From contig NZ_PCOQ01000023.1 in NCBI RefSeq assembly GCF_002975275.1, positions 1 to 64,000 on the forward strand: 64,000 nucleotides of DNA, in the 5' to 3' direction. Positions 49,233 through 57,033 of the stretch are shown here, one piece after another. Below the pieces are notes generated by a model. That model worked only from the letters and a program-made list of their open reading frames with translations. It was not told the DNA's origin and did no database searches. The first letter of the stretch is position 1, and the number at the start of each line of letters is the position of its first letter. The translations under genes and the position numbers were made by a program. Origin of the DNA: Achromobacter sp. MYb9. GTDB lineage: Bacteria; Pseudomonadota; Gammaproteobacteria; Burkholderiales; Burkholderiaceae_B.

Positions 49233-49248
49233 AATCAATATTTTTGAT
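49225..49248. promoter_or_regulatory. Overlapping palindromes TTGATCACAATCAA and ATCAATATTTTTGAT
   Basis: TTGAT-CACA-ATCAA (49225-49238) matches the FNR/ANR consensus exactly, and also the LysR T-N11-A form. ATCAA-TATTT-TTGAT (49234-49248) shares its first half-site, giving three half-sites in alternating orientation. They cover the LysR start codon and lie in front of the divergent VOC/pxp operon. Confidence 0.6.
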
Positions 49249-49371
49249 GCTAAGGCACAAAAAATATCGTTTTTCAATCAAAAAAACAATACCTAAACTA
49301 TGCGCTGGTGTTAACGGAGGCCCAACGGCCCCGTGCAAACCGATTCCTTTTTTGAATGACCCGGAGTTTTC

Positions 49372-49803
49372 ATGACCGCCCAAACCAACCTGCCGCCGTT
49401 CCACCTGGCCTTCCCGGTTCGCGACCTGGCCGAAGCCCGCGCCTTCTACGGCGAAAAACTGGGCTGTCCGGAGGGCCGCAGCTCGCCCGAGTGGATCGAT
49501 TTCAATTTCTACGGCCACCAGATCGTCGCCCACCTGGCGCCCAGCGAATGCGGCCACAACGCCACCAGCGCAGTGGATTCCCACAATGTGCCGGTGCGCC
49601 ATTTTGGCGCCGTGCTTTCCATGGAACAATGGGAAACCATGTCCAAGCGCCTGATCGACGCAGGCACCGAGTTCGTCATCGAACCCTACATCCGCTTCAA
49701 GGGCGAAGTGGGCGAACAGGCCACGATGTTCTTCCTGGATCCGTCGGGCAACGCGCTGGAATTCAAAGCCTTCAAGAACATGGATTCCTTGTTCGCCAAG
49801 TAA
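49372..49803 (+). CDS. VOC-superfamily (glyoxalase/dioxygenase-like) protein
   Basis: This 143-residue protein has two beta-alpha-beta-beta-beta modules of the vicinal oxygen chelate fold. Candidate metal ligands are His in [11 protein letters not shown], His in [10 protein letters not shown] and Glu in [12 protein letters not shown]. Together with [11 protein letters not shown] and FFLDPSGN these mark a small dioxygenase- or glyoxalase-like enzyme. It is the first gene of the run leading to pxpB (24 bases on), suggesting a link with 5-oxoproline or with the signal sensed by the LysR protein. No specific reaction is assigned. Confidence 0.83.
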   Translation: MTAQTNLPPFHLAFPVRDLAEARAFYGEKLGCPEGRSSPEWIDFNFYGHQIVAHLAPSECGHNATSAVDSHNVPVRHFGAVLSMEQWETMSKRLIDAGTEFVIEPYIRFKGEVGEQATMFFLDPSGNALEFKAFKNMDSLFAK

Positions 49804-49827
49804 TCCGCTGCCAGAGGTTTCGCGCCG

Positions 49828-50562
49828 TTGAACGCCTTGTCAGAACCCCCTTCTCCGGCCGAAACCGCTTGGCGCATCCTGCCTCAGGGTGATCGCTGTC
49901 TGATCATCTCGTTCGGCGACAAGATCGATGCATCGGTCGGCCGGACCTGTCTGGCCGCGGCGCGCAAGCTGCGCGCCGCACAGTTGCCCGGCGTGACCGA
50001 TGTCGTGCCTTCGTTCGTCGCGGTGGCCGTGCACTACCGGCCCGACGGCCTGGGCAACGGCCCCACCTGCCACAGCCTGACCGCAAGCATCGACGCCTTG
50101 CTGGCCGAAGGCATCGCCGCCGACGCTCTGGACGGCCGTCAGATCGACATCCCCGTCTGCTACGGTGGCCAGCATGGCCCCGACCTGTCCGAGGTGGCGC
50201 GGGCGGCTGGCGCGACGGAAGACGAAATCGTCGCGCTGCACAGCGAGCCACGCTGCATGGTGTTCATGTTGGGCTTCGCGCCCGGCCACGCCTACCTGGG
50301 CGTGCATGACCCCAAACTGAATATCCCGCGTCGGCCCTCGCCACGCACTGCGGTGCCCGTCGGCTCGGTCGCCGTGGCCAACCGGCAGACCGTGATCTAC
50401 CCCAACCGGCTGCCGGGCGGCTGGAACATTATCGGCGCGACGCCGCTGACGCTGTTCGACCCCGCCCGCGAGCCCGCTTCCCTGCTTCAACCCGGTGATT
50501 CGGTCCGATTCGTACCCATCAGCGCCCAGGAATTCGACCGCCTTCGGGAAGCCCGGCCATGA
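49828..50562 (+). CDS. pxpB: 5-oxoprolinase subunit PxpB
   Basis: This 244-residue protein of the allophanate-hydrolase subunit 1/KipI family is one of three subunits that together cleave 5-oxoproline to glutamate with ATP. Signatures are IISFGDKIDASVG, VPSFVAVAVHY, CYGGQHGPDLSEVA, MLGFAPGHAYLGVHDPKL and PRRPSPRTAVPVGSVAVANRQTVIYP. It starts at a TTG (49828) with AGAGG about ten bases upstream; there is no ATG in the vicinity. It overlaps pxpC by 4 bases. Confidence 0.92.
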   Translation: MNALSEPPSPAETAWRILPQGDRCLIISFGDKIDASVGRTCLAAARKLRAAQLPGVTDVVPSFVAVAVHYRPDGLGNGPTCHSLTASIDALLAEGIAADALDGRQIDIPVCYGGQHGPDLSEVARAAGATEDEIVALHSEPRCMVFMLGFAPGHAYLGVHDPKLNIPRRPSPRTAVPVGSVAVANRQTVIYPNRLPGGWNIIGATPLTLFDPAREPASLLQPGDSVRFVPISAQEFDRLREARP

Positions 50563-51569
50563 GCGTGACCGTCATCAAGCCCGGCATGCTGTCCAGCTTC
50601 CAGGATCGGGGTCGCGACGGCTACCAGCACGAAGGCATTCCGGCCGCGGGCGCCATGGACGAACGCGCGCACCGGCTGGCTAACGCGCTTGCCGGCAATA
50701 GCGGCGACCCGGCCACCCTGGAAATGACCCTGCTTGGCCCCACGCTCCGCTTTGACGCCCCGGCATGCTTCGCGCTGACGGGCGCCGACCTGGGCGCCAC
50801 CCTCAATGGCCGGGACATCCCCCTGCACCGGCCGCTGGTGGCCCGGGCGGGCGACACCCTGGCCTTCGGCGCCAGGCCGGCCGTGGGCGTGCGCGGCTAT
50901 CTGGCGGTGCATGGCGGCTTTGCGCTGCCTGCCGTCATGGGCAGCGAAGCGACCTACCTGCGCAGCGGCTTCGGTGGATTCCAGGGCCGGGCGCTGGCCA
51001 AAGGCGACCGCATTGCGCTGCGCGCCCCGCTGGACGGCCACGGCCTGGATGCGCTGCAAGCGGCGCTATGGGATATCCGCGCTTATCTGCCCGGCACGCT
51101 GGGCGGCCAACGGCGCGGCGCCATCCGTTTCCTGCCGGGCATGCACTGGGAAGAATTCTCGGCGGCCACGCGGCAGGCCTTCACGGATGCGGAATTCCGC
51201 GTCAGCCCCCAGTCCGACCGCATGGGATACCGCCTGACGGGCCCGGCGCTGTCCATGAGCCGGCCGCGCCAGATGCTGTCCGAGGCCGCCAGTTTCGGCA
51301 CCGTGCAGGTGCCCGCGGGCGGCGAAGCCATTATCCTCATGGCCGACCGGCAAACCACCGGCGGCTATCCCAAGATCGCGCAGATCGCGACGGTGGACCT
51401 GCCCGCGCTGGCGCAATCCGCGCCCGGCCAGGCGCTGCGCTTCCAGCTGATCAGCCTGGATGACGCGCAACGCCTGGACGCCGGGCGCGAACACGCGTTC
51501 ATGCAATTGCAAGAGGCGCTGGCCCCCCTGCGCGCGCTTCTGGCCCCCGCAACAAGGAAACCACAATGA
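50559..51569 (+). CDS. pxpC: 5-oxoprolinase subunit PxpC
   Basis: This 336-residue protein of the allophanate-hydrolase subunit 2/KipA (biotin-dependent carboxyltransferase-like) family begins with VIKPGMLSSFQDRGRDGYQHEGIP. It contains LEMTLLGPTLRF, GVRGYLAVHGGF, MGSEATYLRSGFGGFQGRAL, RVSPQSDRMGYRLTG, and a Met/Asp-rich substrate loop (ILMADRQTTGGYPKIA). It overlaps pxpB and pxpA by ATGA junctions, so subunit synthesis is coupled. With PxpA and PxpB it removes toxic 5-oxoproline formed from glutamate or glutamine. Confidence 0.93.
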   Translation: MSVTVIKPGMLSSFQDRGRDGYQHEGIPAAGAMDERAHRLANALAGNSGDPATLEMTLLGPTLRFDAPACFALTGADLGATLNGRDIPLHRPLVARAGDTLAFGARPAVGVRGYLAVHGGFALPAVMGSEATYLRSGFGGFQGRALAKGDRIALRAPLDGHGLDALQAALWDIRAYLPGTLGGQRRGAIRFLPGMHWEEFSAATRQAFTDAEFRVSPQSDRMGYRLTGPALSMSRPRQMLSEAASFGTVQVPAGGEAIILMADRQTTGGYPKIAQIATVDLPALAQSAPGQALRFQLISLDDAQRLDAGREHAFMQLQEALAPLRALLAPATRKPQ

Positions 51570-52333
51570 CCACCCGCATCGATATGAACTGCGACATGGG
51601 CGAAAGCTATGGCGCGTGGACCATGGGCAACGACACGGCGGTGCTGCAATACGTCAGCTCCGCCAATATCGCTTGCGGCTTTCATGGCGGGGACCCCGCC
51701 ACCATGCGCAAGACCGTCGCCGCGGCGCGGAAGCAGGGCGTGGCGCTGGGCGCCCATCCCAGCTTGCAGGACCTGGCGGGGTTCGGCCGCCGCGTCATCC
51801 AGATCACGCCGGATGAAGCCTATGACATCGTGGTCTATCAGATCGGCGCGCTGGCCGGCGTGGCCGCTTCGCAAGGCGCGCGCCTGCACCATGTGAAGGC
51901 CCACGGCGCGCTGTACAACATGGCCGCCCGCGATGAAGGGCTGTCACGCGCCATCTGCCAGGCGGTCAAGGATGTGGATGCGTCGCTGATCCTGTACGGG
52001 CTGGCGGGCAGCAAGCTGATCGACGCGGCGCGCGCGATCGGTCTGACAGCGGCCAGCGAAGTGTTTGCCGACCGCTCCTACCAGGACGACGGTTCACTGA
52101 CGCCGCGCACGCGCGCCGGCGCCATGATCGAAGACCTGGACCAGGCGGTGGCGCAAGTGGTGCGCATGGTGCGCGAAGGAAAGGTGCGTTCCGTCGACGG
52201 GCACGACGTGCCGGTGCAAGCCGACACGCTTTGCATCCACGGCGATCAGCCCAACGCCTTGCTGTTCGCCAACGGCATCCGCCAGGCGCTGGAGCAGGCG
52301 GGCATCGAAATCCGCACGCCGCCTCGGGCCTGA
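51566..52333 (+). CDS. pxpA: 5-oxoprolinase subunit PxpA (LamB/YcsF family)
   Basis: This 255-residue TIM-barrel-like subunit has the family marks MNCDMGESYGAW, NIACGFHGGDPATM, LGAHPSLQDLAGFGRR, HHVKAHGALYNMAA and VPVQADTLCIHGDQPNA. The conserved Asp and His residues of these motifs form the presumed active centre where 5-oxoproline is opened after phosphorylation. It is the last gene of the operon; the convergent GntR gene ends 40 bases beyond. Confidence 0.95.
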   Translation: MTTRIDMNCDMGESYGAWTMGNDTAVLQYVSSANIACGFHGGDPATMRKTVAAARKQGVALGAHPSLQDLAGFGRRVIQITPDEAYDIVVYQIGALAGVAASQGARLHHVKAHGALYNMAARDEGLSRAICQAVKDVDASLILYGLAGSKLIDAARAIGLTAASEVFADRSYQDDGSLTPRTRAGAMIEDLDQAVAQVVRMVREGKVRSVDGHDVPVQADTLCIHGDQPNALLFANGIRQALEQAGIEIRTPPRA

Positions 52334-52373
52334 GCGGGGCGCAGGCCAGGAAGCGTCCGCGCGTTCCGGCCGT

Positions 52374-53114
52374 TCAAGCCCGGCCGTAGCGCGGCGCCAG
52401 TTCTTCCGCGGCCTGTTCGGCGGCGTCGCGGTATGCCTGCAGAATACCCGGCAGCACTTCCACGACATAGGTGCGCGTCAAATCGGCCGCGCGCTCGAAA
52501 TCGCGGACGGCCAGCGCCTGCGTGATGCCGTGCGTATAGATCTGCAAGGTATTGGTTTCGATCGAGCGCCGGGCCAGCAGATAGCGCAGCGGCTCCACCT
52601 GTTCGTAGAGCTTGCTGAGCATGCTGGTCAGCGGCGTATTGCCCGTATAGCGGGCCGCCGCCAGATAGAACTCGCGCGCCGCCGCGATGCAGGCCCGAAT
52701 ATCGCGCTTGGCCACGGCCGCCGCGATGGCCTCGTCATAGCTGCGCAGTTCGGCCACCAGCGGCGCCAGGTCGTGCATGTCCGCCAACTGGCGGATGCAA
52801 TACGCCTCCAGCTCCGCGCGCAGCAGGTACAGGTGACGGATCTGCGTTTCGGTATAGAGGGTGACCCTGAAGCCCTTGCGTTGGATATGCGTGACCAGGC
52901 CGCTCAGTTCCAGCAACCGCAGCGCTTCCCGGATCGGGCTGCGGCTGGTGCCGAAACGCTGCTCTAGTTCTTGCTCCCGCAAGGGCTGCCCAGGCCGGAT
53001 AGTGCCATCCACTATCAACTCACGAATCTGTTCCTGTAGGAAATACGGAATCGTGGCGGGCGCTTTGACGTCCAATCGGCTCCCCTTGTACTGCGCGATG
53101 CGTGGTTGAGACAC
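52374..53114 (-). CDS. GntR-family regulator, FCD type
   Basis: This 246-residue regulator has a winged helix at about 22-85 (LIVDGTIRPGQPLREQELEQ, then RFGTSRSPIREALRLLELSG) and a C-terminal FCD domain starting at LYLLRAELEAYCIRQLA. The metal/ligand residues expected in FCD proteins are partly replaced: AREFYLAAARYTGN stands where D-x-x-FH is usual. The start is a GTG at 53114 without a clear ribosome site. It converges on pxpA, so control of the 5-oxoprolinase operon is possible but not as direct as for the divergent LysR gene. Confidence 0.86.
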   Translation of the reverse strand: MSQPRIAQYKGSRLDVKAPATIPYFLQEQIRELIVDGTIRPGQPLREQELEQRFGTSRSPIREALRLLELSGLVTHIQRKGFRVTLYTETQIRHLYLLRAELEAYCIRQLADMHDLAPLVAELRSYDEAIAAAVAKRDIRACIAAAREFYLAAARYTGNTPLTSMLSKLYEQVEPLRYLLARRSIETNTLQIYTHGITQALAVRDFERAADLTRTYVVEVLPGILQAYRDAAEQAAEELAPRYGRA

Positions 53115-53198
53115 CGAGAAGATACTAGAAATCTATTGAAACACAAATAAGAATATTGTTGCAGAGACCAATAACTTTCGCTACGCCCTGCCCCGGGA

Positions 53199-53837
53199 TC
53201 AGTCCCAATCGTCGCGATAGACGAATTTGGGCATCTGCCAGTTGAAGCGCAGCGCCAGCAGGCGCAGGGCCAGGCCGGCCGCCAGCGCCACGGGCACGGC
53301 GGCGTTGGCCGACAGGCCCAGGGACTGTCCGCCCAGGTAAAGCGCCCCGGTCACGACCGACACGCTGGCGTACAGCTCCTTGCGGAACAGCAGCGGCACT
53401 TCGTTGCACAGCACGTCGCGCAGCACCCCGCCGGCGCAGCCGGTGATCATCCCGCTGATCAGCACCACCGTGATCGGCAATTGCATCAGCTGCGCCACCT
53501 GGCAGCCGATGACGGTGAACGCCACCAGCCCCAGGGCGTCGGCCAACAGGAATACGCTGCGCAGGCGCCGCATGACGGGCGCGATCAAGGCGGTCAGGAT
53601 CGCGGCGCCGCCCGTCATCCACAGGTACTCGGGATGGATGACCCACGTCAGCGGGTAGTGTCCCAGCAGCACGTCGCGCAGCGACCCGCCGCCCAGGGCG
53701 GTCACGCAGGCAATGATGCAGACGCCCATCCAGTCCATGTCGCGCCGGCCGGCCGACAACGCCGCCGTCATGGCTTCGGCCACGATGGCGACCAGGTACA
53801 GCGTGTGCAGCAGGGCAGGAGAAATATCGGAGAGCAT
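53199..53837 (-). CDS. TRIC-type (UPF0126/YicG) membrane protein
   Basis: This 212-residue integral membrane protein has two homologous halves of three helices each, with the family motif ALGGGSLRDVLLG in the first and GCAGGVLRDVLCNEVPLLFR in the second. These glycine-rich kinks are the pore motif of prokaryotic TRIC cation channels. Its cellular role in bacteria is open; a glycine-transport role has been suggested for some relatives. The ATG at 53837 fits the first membrane helix; longer starts are not supported. Confidence 0.88.
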   Translation of the reverse strand: MLSDISPALLHTLYLVAIVAEAMTAALSAGRRDMDWMGVCIIACVTALGGGSLRDVLLGHYPLTWVIHPEYLWMTGGAAILTALIAPVMRRLRSVFLLADALGLVAFTVIGCQVAQLMQLPITVVLISGMITGCAGGVLRDVLCNEVPLLFRKELYASVSVVTGALYLGGQSLGLSANAAVPVALAAGLALRLLALRFNWQMPKFVYRDDWD

Positions 53838-53977
53838 GGGGAAAGGCGGCAGCAAGACGGTGATCGGGCCGGAACGCGGCGCGGACTCGGGGTACGGCAG
53901 GCCCCATTGTATTGACCCTGACCGTGCGCAAGGCGCCATTGCCTACAGGCGTTCCATCCCTTACGCTGGACCGTGCG

Positions 53978-53991
53978 TTGATATCGATCAA
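53978..53991. promoter_or_regulatory. FNR/ANR box TTGATATCGATCAA
   Basis: This exact match to TTGAT-N4-ATCAA is centred 117 bases before the universal stress protein start. If it acts as a class II activator site (-41.5), transcription would begin near 54026, and the hexamer at the -10 position (54014-54019) is GACAAT, four matches of six. Oxygen-limited induction is therefore predicted. Confidence 0.75.
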
Positions 53992-54101
53992 TCCCCGGTC
54001 CGCATCGCGGCGGGACAATGGGGACATGCCCTCACGGGCGGCAACCGCCAGGTTGCCCGGATGCGGAAGCCGGCACCCTGGCTTGAACCGGGAGATAACG
54101 T

Positions 54102-54968
54102 ATGACACAGCAAACAGGCCCCATCCTATTGGCAACGGACCTGAGCGCGCGGGGCGACCGTGCCCTGGACCGCGCGCTCCAGCTCACCAAAGAGCTCAAC
54201 ACCAAGCTGATCGTCCTGCATGTCATGGAAAGCCATGCCACGCCCGCCCGTCTTACCACGCCGGTCTGGCGGCGCCTGTCGACCGATCACAAAGCGCTGG
54301 CCGAACGCGAGCTGTCCGAAGACCTGGCTGCCGCCGACGTGCCGTCCGAAGTCGTCGTCGTATCCGGCGATCCCCTCACGCGCATCATGGAAACCGCCGA
54401 CAGCTTCGGCTGCTCGCTGATCGTCACCGGCATCGCCCGCGACGAGACGCTGGGCCGGCTGCTGCTGGGCACCACCGTCGAAAAACTGGCCCGCCAGGCG
54501 CGCCAGCCGGTTCTGGTGGTCAAGACCCGTCCGCGCAAGCCGTACCGCGACGTGCTGGTCGCCACCGATTTCTCGCCCGGCTCGCGCCAGGCCCTGCGCG
54601 CCGCGTTGCAACTGGTGCCCAACGCCAATCTGACGCTGTTCCACGCCTATGACGTGCCGTTTCAGGGCAAGACCGTGCCCGACGACGCCATCACGCGCAG
54701 CTTCTACAACGGCGCCGAACAAAGCGCGCGGGAATTCACGGCTGAAACGCCCGAACTGGCCGGCAAGACGCCCCAGATCGTGCTCGAGGCCGGTCAGCCC
54801 GAAACCGTGCTGTCGGAATACTCGTTCAACCACCGCTCCGACCTGGTCGTCACGGGCACCCACGGCCGCACCGGCATCCTGCGCACCGCCATCGGCAGCG
54901 TGGCCGAGCGGCTGCTGGAATCCTTGCCCAGCGACGTGCTGATCGTCCGGCTGACCGAAAAGGAATAA
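54102..54968 (+). CDS. Tandem-domain universal stress protein
   Basis: This 288-residue cytoplasmic protein is made of two UspA domains (about 1-145 and 146-288). The second ends with the ATP-binding pattern G-x2-G-x9-GS in GTHGRTGILRTAIGS. In the first, the matching stretch GIARDETLGRLLLGT lacks the second Gly, so only the second domain is expected to bind ATP. The start has GGAG eight bases upstream. A consensus FNR/ANR box precedes it, matching the known control of many such proteins during oxygen limitation. Confidence 0.93.
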   Translation: MTQQTGPILLATDLSARGDRALDRALQLTKELNTKLIVLHVMESHATPARLTTPVWRRLSTDHKALAERELSEDLAAADVPSEVVVVSGDPLTRIMETADSFGCSLIVTGIARDETLGRLLLGTTVEKLARQARQPVLVVKTRPRKPYRDVLVATDFSPGSRQALRAALQLVPNANLTLFHAYDVPFQGKTVPDDAITRSFYNGAEQSAREFTAETPELAGKTPQIVLEAGQPETVLSEYSFNHRSDLVVTGTHGRTGILRTAIGSVAERLLESLPSDVLIVRLTEKE

Positions 54969-54984
54969 GCCGCGCGCAAGGAAC

Positions 54985-55017
54985 ATCGGCGCCCCATCCC
55001 GGGCGCCGATTTTTTTT
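54985..55017 (+). terminator. Rho-independent terminator after the stress protein gene
   Basis: ATCGGCGCC (54985-54993) pairs with GGCGCCGAT (55002-55010), followed by a T-run to 55017. It ends the stress protein transcript before the converging transporter gene. Confidence 0.88.
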
Positions 55018-55059
55018 GTGCGAAGGATGCGAATCCCGGAAGGACCGGCCGCCGCGCCC

Positions 55060-56343
55060 TTACGCCTGGTCCCCCTGCCTTTCCATGGTGTCGATCGTGC
55101 CGCGCAGCATCTTCAGCAGCACGAGGCCTGGCAGCGCGATCACTACCGTCACCAGGAAGAAGCCTGGCCAGCCCATGTACCCCACCAGCGGCGGGGTCAG
55201 CGGCCCGGCCAGATACGTGCGGCCCACCGCCGACAACGCCGACAGCAGCGCGAACTGCGTCGCGGAAAACTGCTTACGGCACAGCGCCATCAACAAGCCC
55301 ACGAAAGACGCGGTGCCCAGCCCGCCGCACAGGTTTTCGATCCCGACGCCCGTTGCCATCAGCCACAGGTTCTTCGGGCTGATCGCGATGAGCCAGTACG
55401 CCAGGTTGGACACCGCTTGCAGCAGCCCGAAGGCCATCAGCGACCGGTACAGACCCCAGCGCGACATCAGCGAGCCGCCGGCCAGCGCACCCACGATGGT
55501 GGCGGCCAGCCCCAACACCTTGTTCACCGTGCCGACTTCGGTGGGCGTGAATCCCGCCCCGCGGATCAGGAACGTGGTGGACAAGGCGCCCGCGAAGGCG
55601 TCTCCCAGCTTGTACAGCACGATCAGCAACAGCACCGCCAGCGCGCCACGCCGCGTGAAAAATTCGCGCAGCGGCTCGCCAACCGCCTCGCGAAGATTGC
55701 GGGGCGCGACGACGACGTGTTCGGGTTCGGGCGCCAGCAGTGTCGCCACCGCGCACAGCAGCATCAGGCCGCCCATCAGCACATAGGTATAGCCCCAGCC
55801 GATCCATTGGTCCGCCAGGATCAGCGCCAGGCCGCCAGAGGCAATCATGGCCAGGCGGTAGCCCATGACCTTGACGGCGGCGCCGGCGCCGCGTTCCTCC
55901 TTGCGCAGCACGTCGGTGCAATAGGCGTCGAACGCGATGTCCTGCGTGGCGGACAGGAAAGCCACCAGCACCGCCAGCATCGCCAGCGGCATGAGGGCCG
56001 TCGACGGCGACATCATGCCCATCGCCATGATGGTCAACGCCAGCAGCAACTGCGTCACCAGCATCCAGCCGCGGCGGCGGCCCAACAAGGGCGGCACATA
56101 CCGGTCGACCAGGGGTGCCCAAAGGAATTTGATGGTGTAGGCCGTGCCCACCAGGGTGAGGAAACCGATTTCCTGAAGCGGCACGCCTTCCACGGTTGCC
56201 CAGGCTTGCAAGGTTCCGCTGGTCAGGGCCAACGGCAATCCGCTGGCAAAGCCCAGGACCAGCAAGGGGGCCACGCGGGGGCTGGTGTAGACGTTGGATA
56301 CAGCGGTGATGACGGTCTCCTGAAACGCGCCGGCGCGGCGCAA
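55060..56343 (-). CDS. ampG: AmpG-like MFS transporter (muropeptide permease family)
   Basis: This inner-membrane transporter of about 416-427 residues has 12 predicted helices and belongs to the AmpG family, which imports anhydromuropeptides for peptidoglycan recycling. LLVLGFASGLPLALTSGTLQAWATVEG, YTIKFLWAPLVDRYVPP, FLSATQDIAFDAYCTDVL and ENLCGGLGTASFVGLLMALCRKQFSATQFALLSA are diagnostic. The start is unusual: the frame begins with a TTG at 56343 lacking a ribosome site, whereas a perfect AGGAG (56321-56317) lies six bases before an ATC codon at 56310. Either could be used. Confidence 0.9.
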   Translation of the reverse strand: MRRAGAFQETVITAVSNVYTSPRVAPLLVLGFASGLPLALTSGTLQAWATVEGVPLQEIGFLTLVGTAYTIKFLWAPLVDRYVPPLLGRRRGWMLVTQLLLALTIMAMGMMSPSTALMPLAMLAVLVAFLSATQDIAFDAYCTDVLRKEERGAGAAVKVMGYRLAMIASGGLALILADQWIGWGYTYVLMGGLMLLCAVATLLAPEPEHVVVAPRNLREAVGEPLREFFTRRGALAVLLLIVLYKLGDAFAGALSTTFLIRGAGFTPTEVGTVNKVLGLAATIVGALAGGSLMSRWGLYRSLMAFGLLQAVSNLAYWLIAISPKNLWLMATGVGIENLCGGLGTASFVGLLMALCRKQFSATQFALLSALSAVGRTYLAGPLTPPLVGYMGWPGFFLVTVVIALPGLVLLKMLRGTIDTMERQGDQA

Positions 56344-56418
56344 CTGGCATCGCGCCGCGGGCTTGCGGCATTTTAGGGCTTGTTCGGCCGCGCCGTCAGG
56401 ACGATCGGTGTCGGAATG

Positions 56419-57033
56419 TCAGGGCGACGCGAAGCGATAGACCGCCAGCGTGCTGCGCCAGCTGGGGAATAGCTTGACCTCGCGGCCTTCGTTGAAGGTC
56501 GCGCGTTCCAGGATGCGCACGTCCACGACGCCCGCCAGCTGTTCGAAGTCGCGCAGCGTGCACAGGTGGATGTTCGGCGTGTTGTACCACTGGTAGGGCA
56601 TCTGGCCCGTCACCGGCATGCGGCCGCGCAAGATGGCCCAGCCGTGCGGCCAGTAGCCGAAGTTGGGAAACGACACGATGCCGTAACGCGCCACCCGCGC
56701 CATCTCGCGCAGGATGTGTTCGGTGTGGTGCATCGACTGCAAGGTCTGCGACAGCACCACCGTGTCGAACTGCTTGTCGTCGAACAGCGCCAGGCCGTCT
56801 TCAAGGTTTTGCTGGATCACCTCGACCCCGCGACGCACACAGGCGATGACGCAGGTGTCGTCCAGTTCGACGCCCGCGCCGCGCACCTGGCGGTGGTCGC
56901 GCAGGTGCGCCAGCAGCGCGCCGTCGCCACAGCCCAAGTCCAGGACGCGGCTGCCGGGCTCGATCCATCCTGCAATGCGCGCCAGGTCGGGCCGCAGCGC
57001 GCTGTGGGCATAGCGGGGGGTCACAGGGGTCAT
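56419..57033 (-). CDS. metW: MetW, methionine biosynthesis methyltransferase-like protein
   Basis: This 204-residue SAM-fold protein of the MetW family is always found with metX. It has [66 protein letters not shown] and [19 protein letters not shown]. It is needed for efficient homoserine acylation by MetX in several proteobacteria, probably as a partner rather than through a known methylation. It overlaps metX by 4 bases. Confidence 0.94.
   Translation of the reverse strand: MTPVTPRYAHSALRPDLARIAGWIEPGSRVLDLGCGDGALLAHLRDHRQVRGAGVELDDTCVIACVRRGVEVIQQNLEDGLALFDDKQFDTVVLSQTLQSMHHTEHILREMARVARYGIVSFPNFGYWPHGWAILRGRMPVTGQMPYQWYNTPNIHLCTLRDFEQLAGVVDVRILERATFNEGREVKLFPSWRSTLAVYRFASP

Noticed and set aside
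53838..54135. A longer frame on minus extending the TRIC-type protein upstream to about 54135
   Set aside because: It is in a different frame from the TRIC protein, has no membrane segments and covers the FNR box and promoter of the stress protein.
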